Positions 11,201 through 22,649 are shown, counted from the stretch's first letter. The stretch is DNA of 64,000 nt from Lamellibrachia columna (GCA_963662155.1 OY759274.1:17920416-17984415); one strand, 5' to 3'. The notes: generated by a model from the letters alone, not told the origin. Made by a program: numbers and translations.

Positions 11201-14200
11201 TCTGACTACTACGCTTCTGAAATAGAACAATGCGGGAGACAACAGGCGAATGTATCATTTGTTAAACGGATTGCTGCAGCAAAGAAAGTCCCAATGTCTT
11301 CCTGCTAATGACAACATGCACGATCTTGCAACAAGTTTCTCTAACTTCTTCTGTGCGAAGATCGATACGATTCGTGTGGCGCTACGTACTCAGTCTCCAC
11401 TCACTGGCGCTACGTACTCAGCCTACACTCACTGGCGCTACGTACTCAGTCTACACTCACTGGCGCTACGTACTCAGTCTCCACTCACTGGCGCTACGTA
11501 CTCAGTCTCCACTCACTGGCGCTACGTACTCAGTCTCCACTCACTGGCGCTACGTACTCAGTCTCCACTCACTGGCGCTACGTACTCAGTCTCCACTCAC
11601 TGGCGCTACGTACTCAGTCTCCACTCACTGGCGCTACGTACTCAGTCTCCACTCACTGGCGCTACGTACTCAGCCTACACTCACTGGCGCTACGTACTCG
11701 GCCTACACTCACTGGCGCTACGTACTCAGTCTCCACTCACTGGCGCTACGTACTCAGCCTATACTCACGTCCACCACGATCACAGACCAACATCCAACAC
11801 CCTGCAGGTCACAACTTCACTCGCTTCCGGGTGCGACAACATCAGACATCCTACTGCTTGAAACATTGGTGTGTATTCGATTCGGAAATGTCAGTGGTCA
11901 GTCACGTAAAGTACATCTGCCACATAACCTACTATCATCTGAGGAATATTGCGTCGATCCGATCGCGTCTTACACAGAAAGCTGTGGTCCGTCTGATGTA
12001 CTCACTCGTCATATCGATAATTGACTTTGCGAACTGTCTCCTACACGGCATCCCTGATTGCCTGATCAACAAGATGCAAAGAGTACACAATGCTGCTGCT
12101 GGGCTGGTGGTCCGCTGCCACAGATGGGACCACATCACACTTCCAAGCGAGATGAAGACAATCTCTGGCCTTGTGACTTTTAAAATACTCTTAAAACGCA
12201 TCTCTTCTGTGTTGCATGCCGGGAAGCATCATGAGTACCACCTATTTATTTTTATTTATTTGCTTGTTCAATACTTAATAATATTTAATAATGAAACAAC
12301 GCATTCATTTCGCAATTGTGCTACTGACGTTTCGTGCTCAACACGGACTGGCACCAACTTACATAACTGACCTACTCCATGAACAACAAGCTACTCTTGT
12401 GTGGCGTTCGACTACAAACAATGATTTGTATGTGCCGCCATCTCATAGCCGATACGGCGACATAACTTTCTCGGTTTCTGCGCCACGAATATGGAATGTA
12501 CTTCCAAGCGAGATGAAAACAATCTCTTTCCTTGTGACTTTTAAAAGACTCCTAAAAACGCATCTCTCCCGGGTTGCATACGCATCATAAGCACCACCTA
12601 TTTATTTTATTTTTTTGCTTGTTCAATACTCAATTATATTTAATATTAATTTTGTATTATTATCTTTTCATGTTTTTATATACATTTTACACCATGTTTT
12701 TACTTATTTATTATCATATATCTTTAATGATTATCTTCTATAAAACTTACTCTTTTAATTTAATATATTATCTTCTATCTTAATTAATTTATCATCATTT
12801 ACGTAACTTATCAATGTTTTGCATATAAATGTATTTTAAGCGCCTCCGAATGGATTTATCTAGATCGTTGGCGCTATACAAATGTTCTTCTAATCTTATC
12901 TTATAATTTCACAAAAAAACTACATACAAAAGTTGCACGAAAAAGCTAGCATTTTTTTTGCAAAATTTATTTGAAATGAGACTAACAAAAATCGAATTGA
13001 TTAAGCACATTTAACGTGTGTTGCTATTGTCAGGTATAACATTATTGTAACTATGAAAAAAATAGTGACATTTCTCGCTCGGCAATCTCTGTGCGGAGGC
13101 GGCGTGTGACGTCATTTTGGCTTAACAAACGCTATCATTCCATTGCAACGCAGACCATCCGCTTACGTTATAACACATGAGTATACGGTAAGTGGCAAGG
13201 GAATGAGGTAGACGCAAGTCACGACAAAGACGAGAGAAGGACATCGCATATGCCTTTAGATCGGTTTCGTAAACAGTCTTGGGCAGCGGGATATGCAAAT
13301 CGAAGAAGAAACGGTTTTCACGAGTTCTAATGTAGGATTTGGTCGTCAACACCTTACCAAAGTAAATGCCTGCTGTGCATATCTCGTCAGCTAAGCTAAG
13401 GTTACCCGCTCAAAGAGCTGTTACCGCGGCTGCTGGCATTACCTTCAGTCCGTATCCAGGGATCTTTGCAGGGTCCTTCGGCTTGCATTCGACGCCGCCT
13501 GCACTGCTCTTGGTGTGTGTGGCCGTTAGGCGGTCGTAGATCTCCTGGAACAAGCACAATACCGTGTCCAATCTCAGGTAGCGTCGGGAACACGAGAAAC
13601 ATTCAGTATACCGGGTCGACTGTTGACGGCATCAGACCCCATCGACAGGTTGTACAAATATAGTCCCAATTCCAGCTACACTCGGGCCAGGGATTTGGTA
13701 CCTGTTTAACCAGTTGCCTCTTTGGTGGGATACATGGAGGGCCTAAATCATGGGCAATCATTACATGTGAATAAAGATTTACGGTTTCATAGAACAAATA
13801 CACCGTTTTAGATGGGTGTGGGCTTTACGGATTTTGCACCATATTTTCACCAATGTCTACTGAATCTACACCCCCAAAACTAAACACATCACCTGGCAGC
13901 TACGCTCAATAGATCATTACCTATTCTTTATACGAATGTTCAAGGCGTGATTAAACATCCTCGTCACGTTGCGGTCCCAGGCTAAGCTAAGAATCTCGGA
14001 ACACGTTGGAACATTATAGTTGTTGTGTGCAGAGCCCACCGGTGTGTGTAAATGTTCCGACGCTCACTAATCCAATCCCCAACTATGGGCAACTAGTGGA
14101 TGAGGCTCTCAAGCTACTCATCTAGGCGAAGGCAAACCCAGAAATCAAACCAGCCTCCCTGCCGAGGTTACGGCGGTACTGTGTAAGGACGCGTAGACGG

Positions 14201-17200
14201 CGTAGTGAAAATACTGTTTAACAAGAATGCCATCAAATGCAAAGGCCCATATGGCAAGTGGACAAGGAAGCCATTGGCTTATCGAAAGTCCAACACTGTT
14301 CATCTAAGTGTAACCTGCCCTCCTGAAAAGTGTATCATCCTTGCTTTAAACATATTCACATAGCTAGCAGTTGCACAATCTGTAGATAATTTACTAATGT
14401 TACCTCATTCCTCTAGTTCTGCTATCTTTCTTGAGTGAGAAAACATATTTCTATCAATATTATCATACCCATTCAATATCTTAAAAACTTCAATTTAATC
14501 TCCACTTAACCACCTCGTCTCTATGGTTGCTAAACCACATTCTCTTGGACGTTCTGAGATATATCAATTCTGGAATAATTTTAGTTGCTTTTAGGAATCC
14601 ACGTTGAGATAATAATTTATGCCTAACAAGGAAGTCCACCATATGCTTTTTAATTAACCTTTCTAATAATTTACAAATCACTGATGTTAAAGTCACTGAT
14701 CTCTAGTTATCTGACTTATTTCTCGAACCATTTTTAAATAATGGTACTATGTTTGCTGCTTTCCATTCAAAAGGAACCACTCCCTCTTTTAATGACAGGT
14801 TGAACACTCTAGCAAGTGGTATATTAATTTGTTCTACTGTTTCCACTAGTAGTTTGGGCGGAATTCCATCCACTCCTGGTGATTTATTATCCTTCATTGC
14901 CTGTATTTTCTTAGCTACCATTTCTGTAGTTACAATTAACTGCCCTAATTAGTCCGATTTAGCCTCCTGAAATTTAGCATCTCTAACTGGTAATGAACTA
15001 ATATCCTCTCTGGTAAATACTGAACTGATGTATCCATTTAGGTCTTCCGCCATTAAACAACCTGATGTGATGTTATCTTTCCAGCACTGTCTTCTGGTGG
15101 TCCAACCTTGTCTCGTACGTTTTGTTTACTCCTGACATATGCATAAAAAAAACTTGCTGTCGTTTTTTACGTTACATGCTAATTTTTGCTCATAGCTGCT
15201 TTTAGATTGTCTAATTCCAGGCGTAGCTGCATTAAGTTCCTCTTTGTATTTTGTGTAGTCTTCATCCTTTCTGGTATGACTATAAACCCTCCATTTTTCG
15301 AATAGCTTCTTTTGACAAGTGTTTCTTTCTAGACCATTTTCCTTGGTTTTTCAAAGGAACAGATTCATCAACAATACTCTCAATTTAATATTTTAGAATG
15401 TTCCAACATTCAATTGCTGTCTTATTCCTCAGCATGTTATTCCAATCTAGCTTTGCTAGGTATTTTCTCATATCTTTATATTTACCTTTATGGAAGTTTC
15501 TCCTGTATTTTTTTGCTTACTGATTTTACTTTGATGTCAAAATGTATTTGATTATGATCACTCTTACCCAATGGTTCATGTATTTTGATATTGTCCACTA
15601 ATTCATTTTGTGAATACAAAACTATATCTAATACATTCTCTCCCCTGTGCTAGAGTTGAGTAAGGAAGCTATCTTGTATTAAAAATAGAAACTGTTAGTC
15701 CTCACCCCCTGTACTCTCTGGAGGCTTCCATTGTATGTATGCGTGGCTAAAATCTCCCATTATGATATATTCCCTTTTACTTGCTTCCTTTATAGCGTTT
15801 TGTATTTTTGAGGTATCAACTTTGTTTATACTTGGACTTCGGTAAACTAATCCAATAGTTAATGTTGAATTTCCTGTAACTATATTGCACCAAACACCTT
15901 CATCGCAATCTGCGTCCCTTTCTAATTTTATTTCGTAAACCTGAATAAATTCTTTAATTTATAAAACAGCTCCCCTCCTCTTCTTCCTATTCGATCTCTC
16001 ATAAACATTACGTATCCTCTCAGTCCTAATTCAGCATCTGCTATATCTTTGTTGGCCGATGATTCGGTTATACCAATTATGTGAGGGTCTTCACAATAAT
16101 ATCTTCTACCATAACGTTTAATTCGTTTTTCTTATTTACTATGCTCATTGCATTTCAACATACGCATTTATAACCAGTTTAATAAAAAAAATTCAGGACA
16201 CTTGGTTACTGGTTTGTGTGTACTGGCGGCCTCTTGTCCTTTGATACACCTCTAAGTAACCCCATGCGCTTCTAGTTTAGACAGTGTTTGCTACCGAAAA
16301 TATTTTTTACGCTACCTATGTCACTGTCATCTGCTGTTGAGAGTTCATCCACAAACACTTAGATGAAGCCCATTCCTCATGAACATATAAGCCCTCCCAA
16401 CAAAATATCCCCACAAATCCAACTTCATTTTCCCTACATAGCTGCTGAACTAGCATATTTAGTGCCATCCTCTTGCAATTTCGATAACTATGACCCCTGC
16501 TTCCCATTACTGGTAAACATCCCTGACAGAATAATCTGCTCAACCGGCGTCTGCTTAAGTGTTCTGACTAACTGCCTGTATTCCCTAACTATGGCACTTC
16601 TACCCTCCCTCTCTGAGGTATTAGTCCCTATGTATTAAAATAGATCCTCCCTTGCCCGGTTAATGATTTCGTCCACCCTCTCCGTTATAGCGTCTGTTTT
16701 TGCCCCTGGAAAGCAAACCACCATGTCGTCCCCTTTATTTAGCACTCTATCGGTCTTTCTCGCTATCGATGCCCCCACAAGCGTTCTGGCTCTCCTCCTC
16801 ACCGCCTCTATCACTACCTCAGAGTAGCTCTTGCATCGGATGCCTTCCGTCGCATTCTGTCCAGCAGCAATGTCACGTGGTAACATTTAGTCCCTTCTCC
16901 ATCTTGCTCGACCATCAATGTTACCTTTCCCTCCCCTCTCCTGGTTTTCTTGCGCTCCTGTTGACTTCACTCCTGACGCCTTCGCTCCCGTCGCCTTTCC
17001 CCCATCTCCCTCCTCCCAGTCTCCTTCGCTCCCATCGCCTTCCCTACCATCGTCTTCAATCCTTCCCGTCTCTTTACGTCCTGTCTCCTAACCTTCTCTC
17101 GTCCTCCTCTTAGGCTGAGGTGAGCTCTCCCTAGCATCCCTCGCATCGCTTCTCCGCACTTTATCATCCACTGCCCCCCCCCCCACCGGAACCACTGGCA

Positions 17201-20200
17201 CAACCCACCTCTTCCCTTCCCACCAATGCCAGCAATGAGTTGCCTCAGCCGTTCTATCTCCACCTCTATTCCCTTCATCTTCGCACATCCCCTACACTCA
17301 AAACTAAAACTATCAGCCTGGACCTCAGCCCAGGACTTCTCACACCCGGACTTGACGAAGTCCACCCAGTTGCCACAACTGTGTTGCGGCATTAATGATG
17401 CTGGACAGAGGATCTCCCACCGAGACAATGGCCAGAACCAAGTTCCACAGTTAGTGAGGAACTGCGGGGCAGCCCATAGTTTTATCAGTCGTCACACCGT
17501 GGTGGGCCTTGGGTCAAAAAACTTAAAGTCCACGTGGTGGTATGACTGATGCAGAAAGGCCACATCACTTTAAGCAGTATACACGGGCAGACGCTGTGGG
17601 GGTACAAGAAAGCCTTCGTGGCCTTCGTGTGCGTTTAACAGACGCGATCACGTACACATACACGGTTGATCTTTAGACAGTATCGTATCAAGTGATTAAT
17701 CAATTGCCTGGGAATGATAGTCCAAACAACAGTTAGAGTGCAATATTTGTGCTAACCATATCCACCAAGCTATACAAGTGTCGTTCCTATGAAAAAGAAT
17801 ACATTTGATTGCTATCAATTAGTTCACAGTAGCGGTGAAGTTCCTTTCTGTACAAATAGTGGTGTACCAATTCATTGCCGTCAGTTTTATATCAGGTGCA
17901 TCGACACATATAAGTGCACTACAAGCGTCGACTACGGTTCGCTAGTTGAACCGAATGCTCCTTTGGCTAGCCATTGTAACACTTTGTAGTTCGTAGTAGG
18001 CATGTCCACGCTACGAGCCCATCACGTTTCTGTAGCCATGTTGCGTGTACATTTCGTCAACGCTATGTCCGTAATTATACAGAATTGTTGCATAGCCGAT
18101 CTGAATTAATGTTCTCTAACAGGACCGATGTTCACGAATTTCGATCATTGTCAAAGATGAAAAGCACCCTTTGTTCACTTATTAAGTGTACGACATTAGT
18201 AGGATGTATCCATCCGACTACACATATATGCTATAGAATAGGAACAGTTATGCACACTTCAATGGATTAAGAAATACATGCAAGAGCCATTAGCGATTGG
18301 AATACTGCTTACGATGGATTATACCCCAAACTATAATGTCTTAGTAAATTGTAATTTATATCATGCTGAGTATTAATGGCAGAACCCTGAGCTCGTTTGC
18401 TAAATGAAAACACAAAGAGTAATTGTTGGTAAAGGTCATTTACTAATTGCACCAACGTAGAATAATAGATATATATCGATGACAGCTTAATCGCTGACAC
18501 ATGGTCATCGAAAAACACAAAATAGTAAATTACAAGTTAACAATAGAAAAGGTGGGGGATTTAATTAATTAACTTTTCAAGTTAAATGCCCCATGCTTGC
18601 TACAAAGTTAGAGGTTGACAAAGAATAATCAACAGTTTAAATTTATGGCTTGAAAAACCAGCCAATTACCTTCGTGTCGTCCTCTGAGCTCGGGGTCTTG
18701 GCGATGTCTTTGGGGCCCACTTTCTTACCTTCGTGTCGTTCTCTGGACGCAGGGTCTTGGCGATGTTGTTGGGGCCCACTTTCTTACCTTCATGTCTTTC
18801 TCTGAGCGCGGGGTCTTGGCGATGTCGTTGGTGCACACTTTCTTACCTTCGTGTAGTCCTCTGAACGCGGGGTCTTGGCGATGTCGTTGGTGCACACTTT
18901 CTTACCTTCATGTCGTCCTCTGAGCGCGGGGTCTTGGCGATGTCGTTGGTGCACACTTTCTTACCTTCATGTCGTCCTCTGAGCGCGGGGTCTTGCCGAT
19001 GTCGTTGGTGCACACTTTCTTACCTTCATGTCGTCCTCTGAGCGCGGGGTCTTGCCGATGTCGTTGGTGCACACTTTCCGAGCGAATCTGTTCTCCGGGT
19101 TGCTGCTGTTCGTGTGTGTCGTGTGTAGTCTCGTGGTGATCGCTGTCAGCTCATCCTTATCCACCGGGTCCTTGCAGATCTCGTCCTGTCACGAGAAAGA
19201 CCCATCTGATAACATACCTGCGGTCCGGGGTAAATAGTCCGAATCGGACCACTGCATTAGTTCATCACAGGTCCGGAGTGCATGTTTTGGACAGGACCAC
19301 TGAATTAGTTCATCAGTGGTCCGGTGTGCAAGTTCTGGACAGGACCACTGAATTAGTTCATCAGTGGTCCGGGATGCAGGTGCTGGTCAGGATCATTGTA
19401 TTAGTTCATCAGTGGTCCGGTGTGCAGGTGCTGGACATGACCATTGTATTAGTTCATCAGTGGTCCGGGGTGCAGGTTCTGGACAGGACCACTGAATTAG
19501 TTCATCAGTGGTCCGGTGTGCAGGTTCTGAACAGGACCATTGTATTAGCTCATCGGTGGTCCGGGGTGCAGGTTCTGGACAGGACCACTGAATTAGTTCA
19601 TCGGTGGTCCGGTGTGCAGGTTCTGGACAGGACCACTCCATTAGTTCATCAGTGGTTCGGGGTGCAGGTTCTGGACAGGACCACTGAATTAGTTCATCAG
19701 TGGTCCAGTGTGCAGGTGCTGGACAGGACCACTGAATTAGTTCATCAGTGGTTCGGGTACAGGTTCTGGACAGGACCACTGCATTAGTTCACCAGTGGTC
19801 CGGAGTGCAGGTTCTGGACAGGACCACTACATTAGTTCATCAGTGGTCCGGGGTGCAGGTTCTGGACAGGACCACTGAATTAGTTCATCAGTGGTCCGGT
19901 GTGCAGGTGCTGGACAGGACCACTGTATTAGTTCATCAGTGGTCCGGGATGCAGGTTCTGGACAGGACCAGCGTAGTTCAAACCCGGTCATGGGCACCTG
20001 GGCCTGGCTATGCTGAATGGTTTGGTTGACCACGGTGAAATTTCTTAACTTTGTCATGTGATCTGCGAGTGAAGTCACGCCCATGATCAACAATGGCTCG
20101 CACGTCGTTTACCATTTTAGAATCATTACCAGATCTAACGACTGAAGTCAATTATTTCGATGATGTTAACAACAATAAGCATTTTTTTTAACACACTGCG

Positions 20201-21755
20201 CACATTACTTAAACTAGTCACACACTACACATTTGGGCATAAATGAAATTAATTCGCGATGGGCTGAACCATTTGAGGAAGCAGCTTTAAATATGGCATA
20301 CTTTAGACGCACAGTTTTCACTGGGTTGGTCGGTCCAAATGTCGTACCTACGCAGGATGAGTGCAATGGCGTTAGCAACACCGCTAACGTTAACGTGATA
20401 TTCGTCGCAAGCAACGAGACAAACATTTTATCTGAAAGCTTATGTACCTTAATGACGGTAAACGAACAATGCGACAACGTACCTTAATGACGTAAAACGA
20501 ACAATGCGACAACGTACCTTAGTGACGTAAAACGAACAATGCGACAACGTACCTTAGTGACGTAAAACGACCAATGCGACAACGTATCTTAGTGACGTAA
20601 AACGAACAATGCGACAATGTACCTTAATGACGTATCGGCGCGTGTCCTCCTTCGGGCGACTGCTGATGGTCCACGTCTCGTAGAAGTGCTGAATGAGGGC
20701 GTCCAGCTCGTTCTTGGTGACGGGCGGTCGACTGATCGTGTCGGCGGCGACGATGGCGAGCGGGCCTTTAGTGCAAACCTTCGGCGTACACATTGCGTTC
20801 GCCTTACGACAAGTGCTCTGTCTGCAGCATGTTTCCGGGTTATCGCAGACTGCCTTGTCACAGCACTGCTTCAACTTGTGGTACTCCACCCAGAAGTGGC
20901 GTCGCATGAAGTCGGCGAACTCTTCCTTCGTCATGGACTTGGCGAGTGGAGACGGCCGACTCTTGACTTTCCTGCAGACCTTAGGTTGACTGAGCGGGCC
21001 CGGCTTGCCGCTTGAGTTCTTCTTGCAGCATTCCTCCGGGTTGTCACAGACTGCCTTGTCACAACACTGCTTCAGTGTGTGGTACTCTATCCAGAAGTGG
21101 CGCCTCAGGAAGTCATCCAACTCCTTCTTGCTCATCGACTTCGCTGACAACGTTAAGAAATATTGCTAGATAGCTTTACCATGTATACAGGGTTTATGTT
21201 TTAAAACAACAATTGACATATATCGCTGTGTACCTAAGTAAACAAGCGGTGCCGTGATAGTTTAGTAGCTTTACTGATTAATCGTTATCATTAACATTAA
21301 TTTTTTGTATGATAACTACGTTGCGTTACCGAATCTACACAAATATATACCTTACAATGCTAAACACACTCATTCGGGTTTTGTTAGGAACCACAAAAGA
21401 GTGGACTACACCATTGATGTCACAAAGACCTTTTACTGTGGCTGAAAGAACTCTGATGACCTCACAATGCCTGCTTATCATAACGGATCAGTTTGATATT
21501 AAAACGGTTAGCTTGTCCATAGATAAACTAGTGTCTGATAGCTAATACTTGGTTAGCCCAATTCACCTTCGATAGTAACCCCATTAAATAATGGTACCTG
21601 CAAGCTCGTAGAATTATTAATCTTGATCACAACTAACGCAGCATACACACACCTTTGAACCTCTGTTCTGGCGTCTCTCCCCTGTCGTTGGAAGCGGGAG
21701 GCCTCTTGTGCAGACGTTCCGATATTTGCTCAACTTTCTGCTTTGACATCGCCAT
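8221..21755 (-). CDS. Gene B: unrecognised modular protein with Cys-rich repeats
   Basis: Five exons read on the - strand: 21653-21755, 20623-21143, 19024-19185, 13443-13544 and 8221-8478. All junctions are GT-AG and in phase, giving 381 aa from the first ATG. I do not recognise the family. Residues 1-34 carry EQISERLHKR. Residues 35-208 hold two copies of a block (ELDDFLRRHFW..., then CCDKAVCDNPEECC at 61-74 and its copy at 128-141) plus a Cys-free third copy (ELDALIQHFYETW). Residues 209-262 and 263-296 carry RLHTTHTNSS and RLTATHTKSSAGGVEC. The C-terminal 85 residues (297-381) match gene A closely and end REKWFN. There is no signal peptide or membrane span. Repeats of the E-L/I-x-x-I-x-x-RL type suggest a structural protein, perhaps cytoskeletal or ciliary; that is a guess. 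Minisatellites flank the donors of exons 2 and 3. Confidence 0.85.
8712..8885 (+). repeat. Interspersed repeat, copy 1
   Basis: This stretch matches the reverse complement of about 20030-20190. Shared words include CGTTAGATCTGGTAA, GGGCGTGACTTCA and GATCACATGACAAAGTTA. It is a short non-autonomous element of unknown class just upstream of gene B's last exon on the transcribed strand. Confidence 0.75.
8886..9180. other. Unassigned intron sequence
   Basis: This is gene B intron 4 sequence between the interspersed repeat and the L2-type LINE. A short palindrome (AATGCTTGAACAAGCATT) lies near 8930-8950. Nothing else is recognised. Confidence 0.4.
10209..11092. repeat. 63-bp minisatellite, 14 copies, inside the LINE
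   Basis: The period is 63 bases, so the 21-residue unit CRVADRPLVPWYNEKLINAK stays in frame. It amplifies a segment that occurs once in ordinary L2-type elements, between the endonuclease and reverse transcriptase. One copy near 10900 has lost one base, which breaks the frame. Confidence 0.95.
11376..11770. repeat. 28-bp minisatellite, about 14 copies, inside the LINE
   Basis: The unit is TGGCGCTACGTACTCAGTCT followed by CCACTCAC, period 28. It replaces the stretch where the reverse-transcriptase catalytic core should be. All frames across it stay open by chance and encode nothing real. Confidence 0.93.
12906..13442. other. Unassigned intron sequence next to gene B exon 4
   Basis: Intronic on the - strand, between exon 4 and the LINE tail. 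No coding pattern, array or element end is recognised. The word CTAAGCTAAG occurs at about 13392 and again near 13982. Confidence 0.4.
14235..17560 (-). mobile_element. CR1-type LINE, decayed, with PHD and esterase ORF1 remnants
   Basis: Read on the - strand, ORF1 starts near 17560. A PHD-like Cys cluster (CGNWVDFVKSGCEKSW, FECRGC) lies at about 17390-17290. A low-complexity linker follows, then an SGNH/GDSL esterase-like domain (SIARKTDRVLNKGDD near 16780; LPVMGSRGHSYRNCKRMA and EGLYVHEEW at 16510-16370). An endonuclease-like region spans 16150-15350, and reverse-transcriptase pieces lie at 15300-14500 (MKDNKSPGVDGIPPKLL, VPFEWKAANIVPLFK). The middle of the reverse transcriptase is deleted. 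The 3' end (about 14240-14340) matches the tail of the CR1 element at 27.6-29.7 kb. Stops and frameshifts make it dead. It sits in gene B intron 3, same orientation as the gene. Confidence 0.88.
17561..18663. other. Unassigned intron sequence
   Basis: This is gene B intron 3 between the CR1 LINE and the 59-bp array. Short open frames exist but have no splice context or recognisable motif. No repeat unit was seen. Confidence 0.4.
18664..19075. repeat. 59-bp array duplicating the exon 3 donor of gene B
   Basis: Seven units, 59 bases apart (for example CTTACC at 18842, 18901, 18960). On the - strand each unit ends GAGGACGACATGAAG|GTAAGAAAG, which is the 3' end of gene B exon 3 plus its splice donor. 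The unit nearest the exon is the real one (donor after 19024). Because 59 is not a multiple of three, use of a later donor would shift the frame, and an in-frame stop occurs at 18967-18969. Confidence 0.92.
19255..19970. repeat. 48-bp minisatellite, about 15 copies
   Basis: The unit GTCCGGTGTGCAGGTTCTGG continues ACAGGACCACTGAATTAGTTCATCAGTG, period 48. It begins about 70 bases upstream of the gene B exon 3 acceptor on the transcribed strand. Because 48 is a multiple of three, both strands show long open frames that are artefacts. Confidence 0.95.
20030..20190 (-). repeat. Interspersed repeat, copy 2 (inverted)
   Basis: The reverse complement matches 8712-8885 over most of its length. It lies in gene B intron 2. 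No terminal inverted repeat or target duplication was clear. Confidence 0.75.
20444..20640. repeat. 35-bp array duplicating the exon 2 donor of gene B
   Basis: About six units of 35 bases. On the - strand each carries a strong donor, CATTAAG|GTACGTT or CACTAAG|GTACGTT. The unit nearest the exon (donor after 20623) ends gene B exon 2. Later donors add 35 bases each; a stop 69 bases past the first donor limits the alternatives. Confidence 0.9.
21144..21652. other. Gene B intron 1
   Basis: The intron runs from the donor AAAG|GTGTGT (exon ends 21653) to the acceptor TTGTCAG (last base 21144). No repeat array, mobile element or nested gene was recognised in its 509 bases. Confidence 0.5.
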
Positions 21756-22560
21756 AACGCGGGCTCGTCGATGAACTCTGTGTTCAAATATCGACGTCTC
21801 TCCAAGAGGATCTGTCTCCCGGTCGGAGATGCGCCAATGAAAACGTTTAGAAAATGTTCTTTGGTCAACAGTGCACCGTTACCAGACGACGACAGTGGTA
21901 GCTGTTCGTGTTTGCTACTAGGGCAGTCGTGTAAACCACAAGGCCAACTGTTCAATTCGGACAACACCAGGCAACAATGAACATCGCCAGTTGACGCAGA
22001 CTGCAGTCAGTCGAAGCTAATCCGAGTCGAAGTCTCTATTGTAACTTGCCCATTCAAGAACGGAGAGCCTGGCTGTCTCGCCGTTGTAATGAACCCGTCC
22101 ACTAATAGTGTGTGCATTGTAGGTCTTTGTATGCGGACCAGTTATTGCGTTTCGGGGGGCACTGTATTGGAATATGTTGTGTATCCTAATCAAATGACAT
22201 TTAATCTCTACATTTACCAGTTCACTTCTATGATAGGGCCTACTCATACGTAGGATCAATGTTTTTGTTACTTGGTGGAGGCGTCTTGTTAGAATGTCAC
22301 AAAGGAATATCAGAATGAACTCAATAAAACTGTCCTAATGGGACACGCGTAAAATGTGTCCCACGGACTACTAAAGTGGAATTTTAGTGAATTTCCACTG
22401 GGAGCAATATCAAAAAAGAGTACATTGTGTGGTCAGATATTTGCATATGTGGTATATTTGTTGTAGATTCTTGCTTAAGAATCGAACATGTCGTGTGGCA
22501 TCTAAAATGGGATACGATATCCTAACTTGGGAATATAACCATCGCTCAAAAGAAAGGAAA
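21756..22560. other. Upstream region of gene B
   Basis: This should hold the promoter and 5' UTR of gene B on the - strand. No TATA box or other specific signal was identified, and no coding sequence is recognised. Confidence 0.35.
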
Positions 22561-22567
22561 CATGACA

Positions 22568-22646
22568 CGTTTCTACACACGCACACGCGAACGCGCGCGC
22601 GCGCGCACCCACGCACGCACGCACGCACGCACGCACGCACACGCAC
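22568..22646. repeat. CG/ACGC microsatellite
   Basis: A (CG)n run followed by (CACG)n and ACACGC variants. It is purine-pyrimidine alternating and could adopt Z-DNA. Confidence 0.9.
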
Positions 22647-22649
22647 ACA

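Larger units (their letters stand above)
9185..12905 (+). mobile_element. L2-type LINE, decayed
   Basis: Endonuclease-domain remnants lie at about 9520-10080 (VPRKNRRCGGIGLVYRSSF, IIYRPPSKKN, VGDFNIHWD, VDGHTI.LILTPSE). The linker to the reverse transcriptase follows at 10080-11370 (VADRPLVPWYNEKL, KSDYYASEIEQC). The reverse-transcriptase core is missing. Sequence resumes in the C-terminal domain at about 11900-12590 (HLRNIASIRS, GIPDCLINKMQRVHNAAAGLV, LAPTYITDLLHE, LPSEMKTIS). The end of that domain is partly duplicated. The tail GGCGCTATACAAATG near 12870 is typical of L2 3' ends. Two minisatellites have expanded inside it. It lies antisense in gene B intron 4 and cannot move by itself. Confidence 0.85.

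Noticed and set aside
20617..21015. 132-residue frame on the + strand
   Set aside because: It is the shadow of the Cys-rich exon 2 of gene B.
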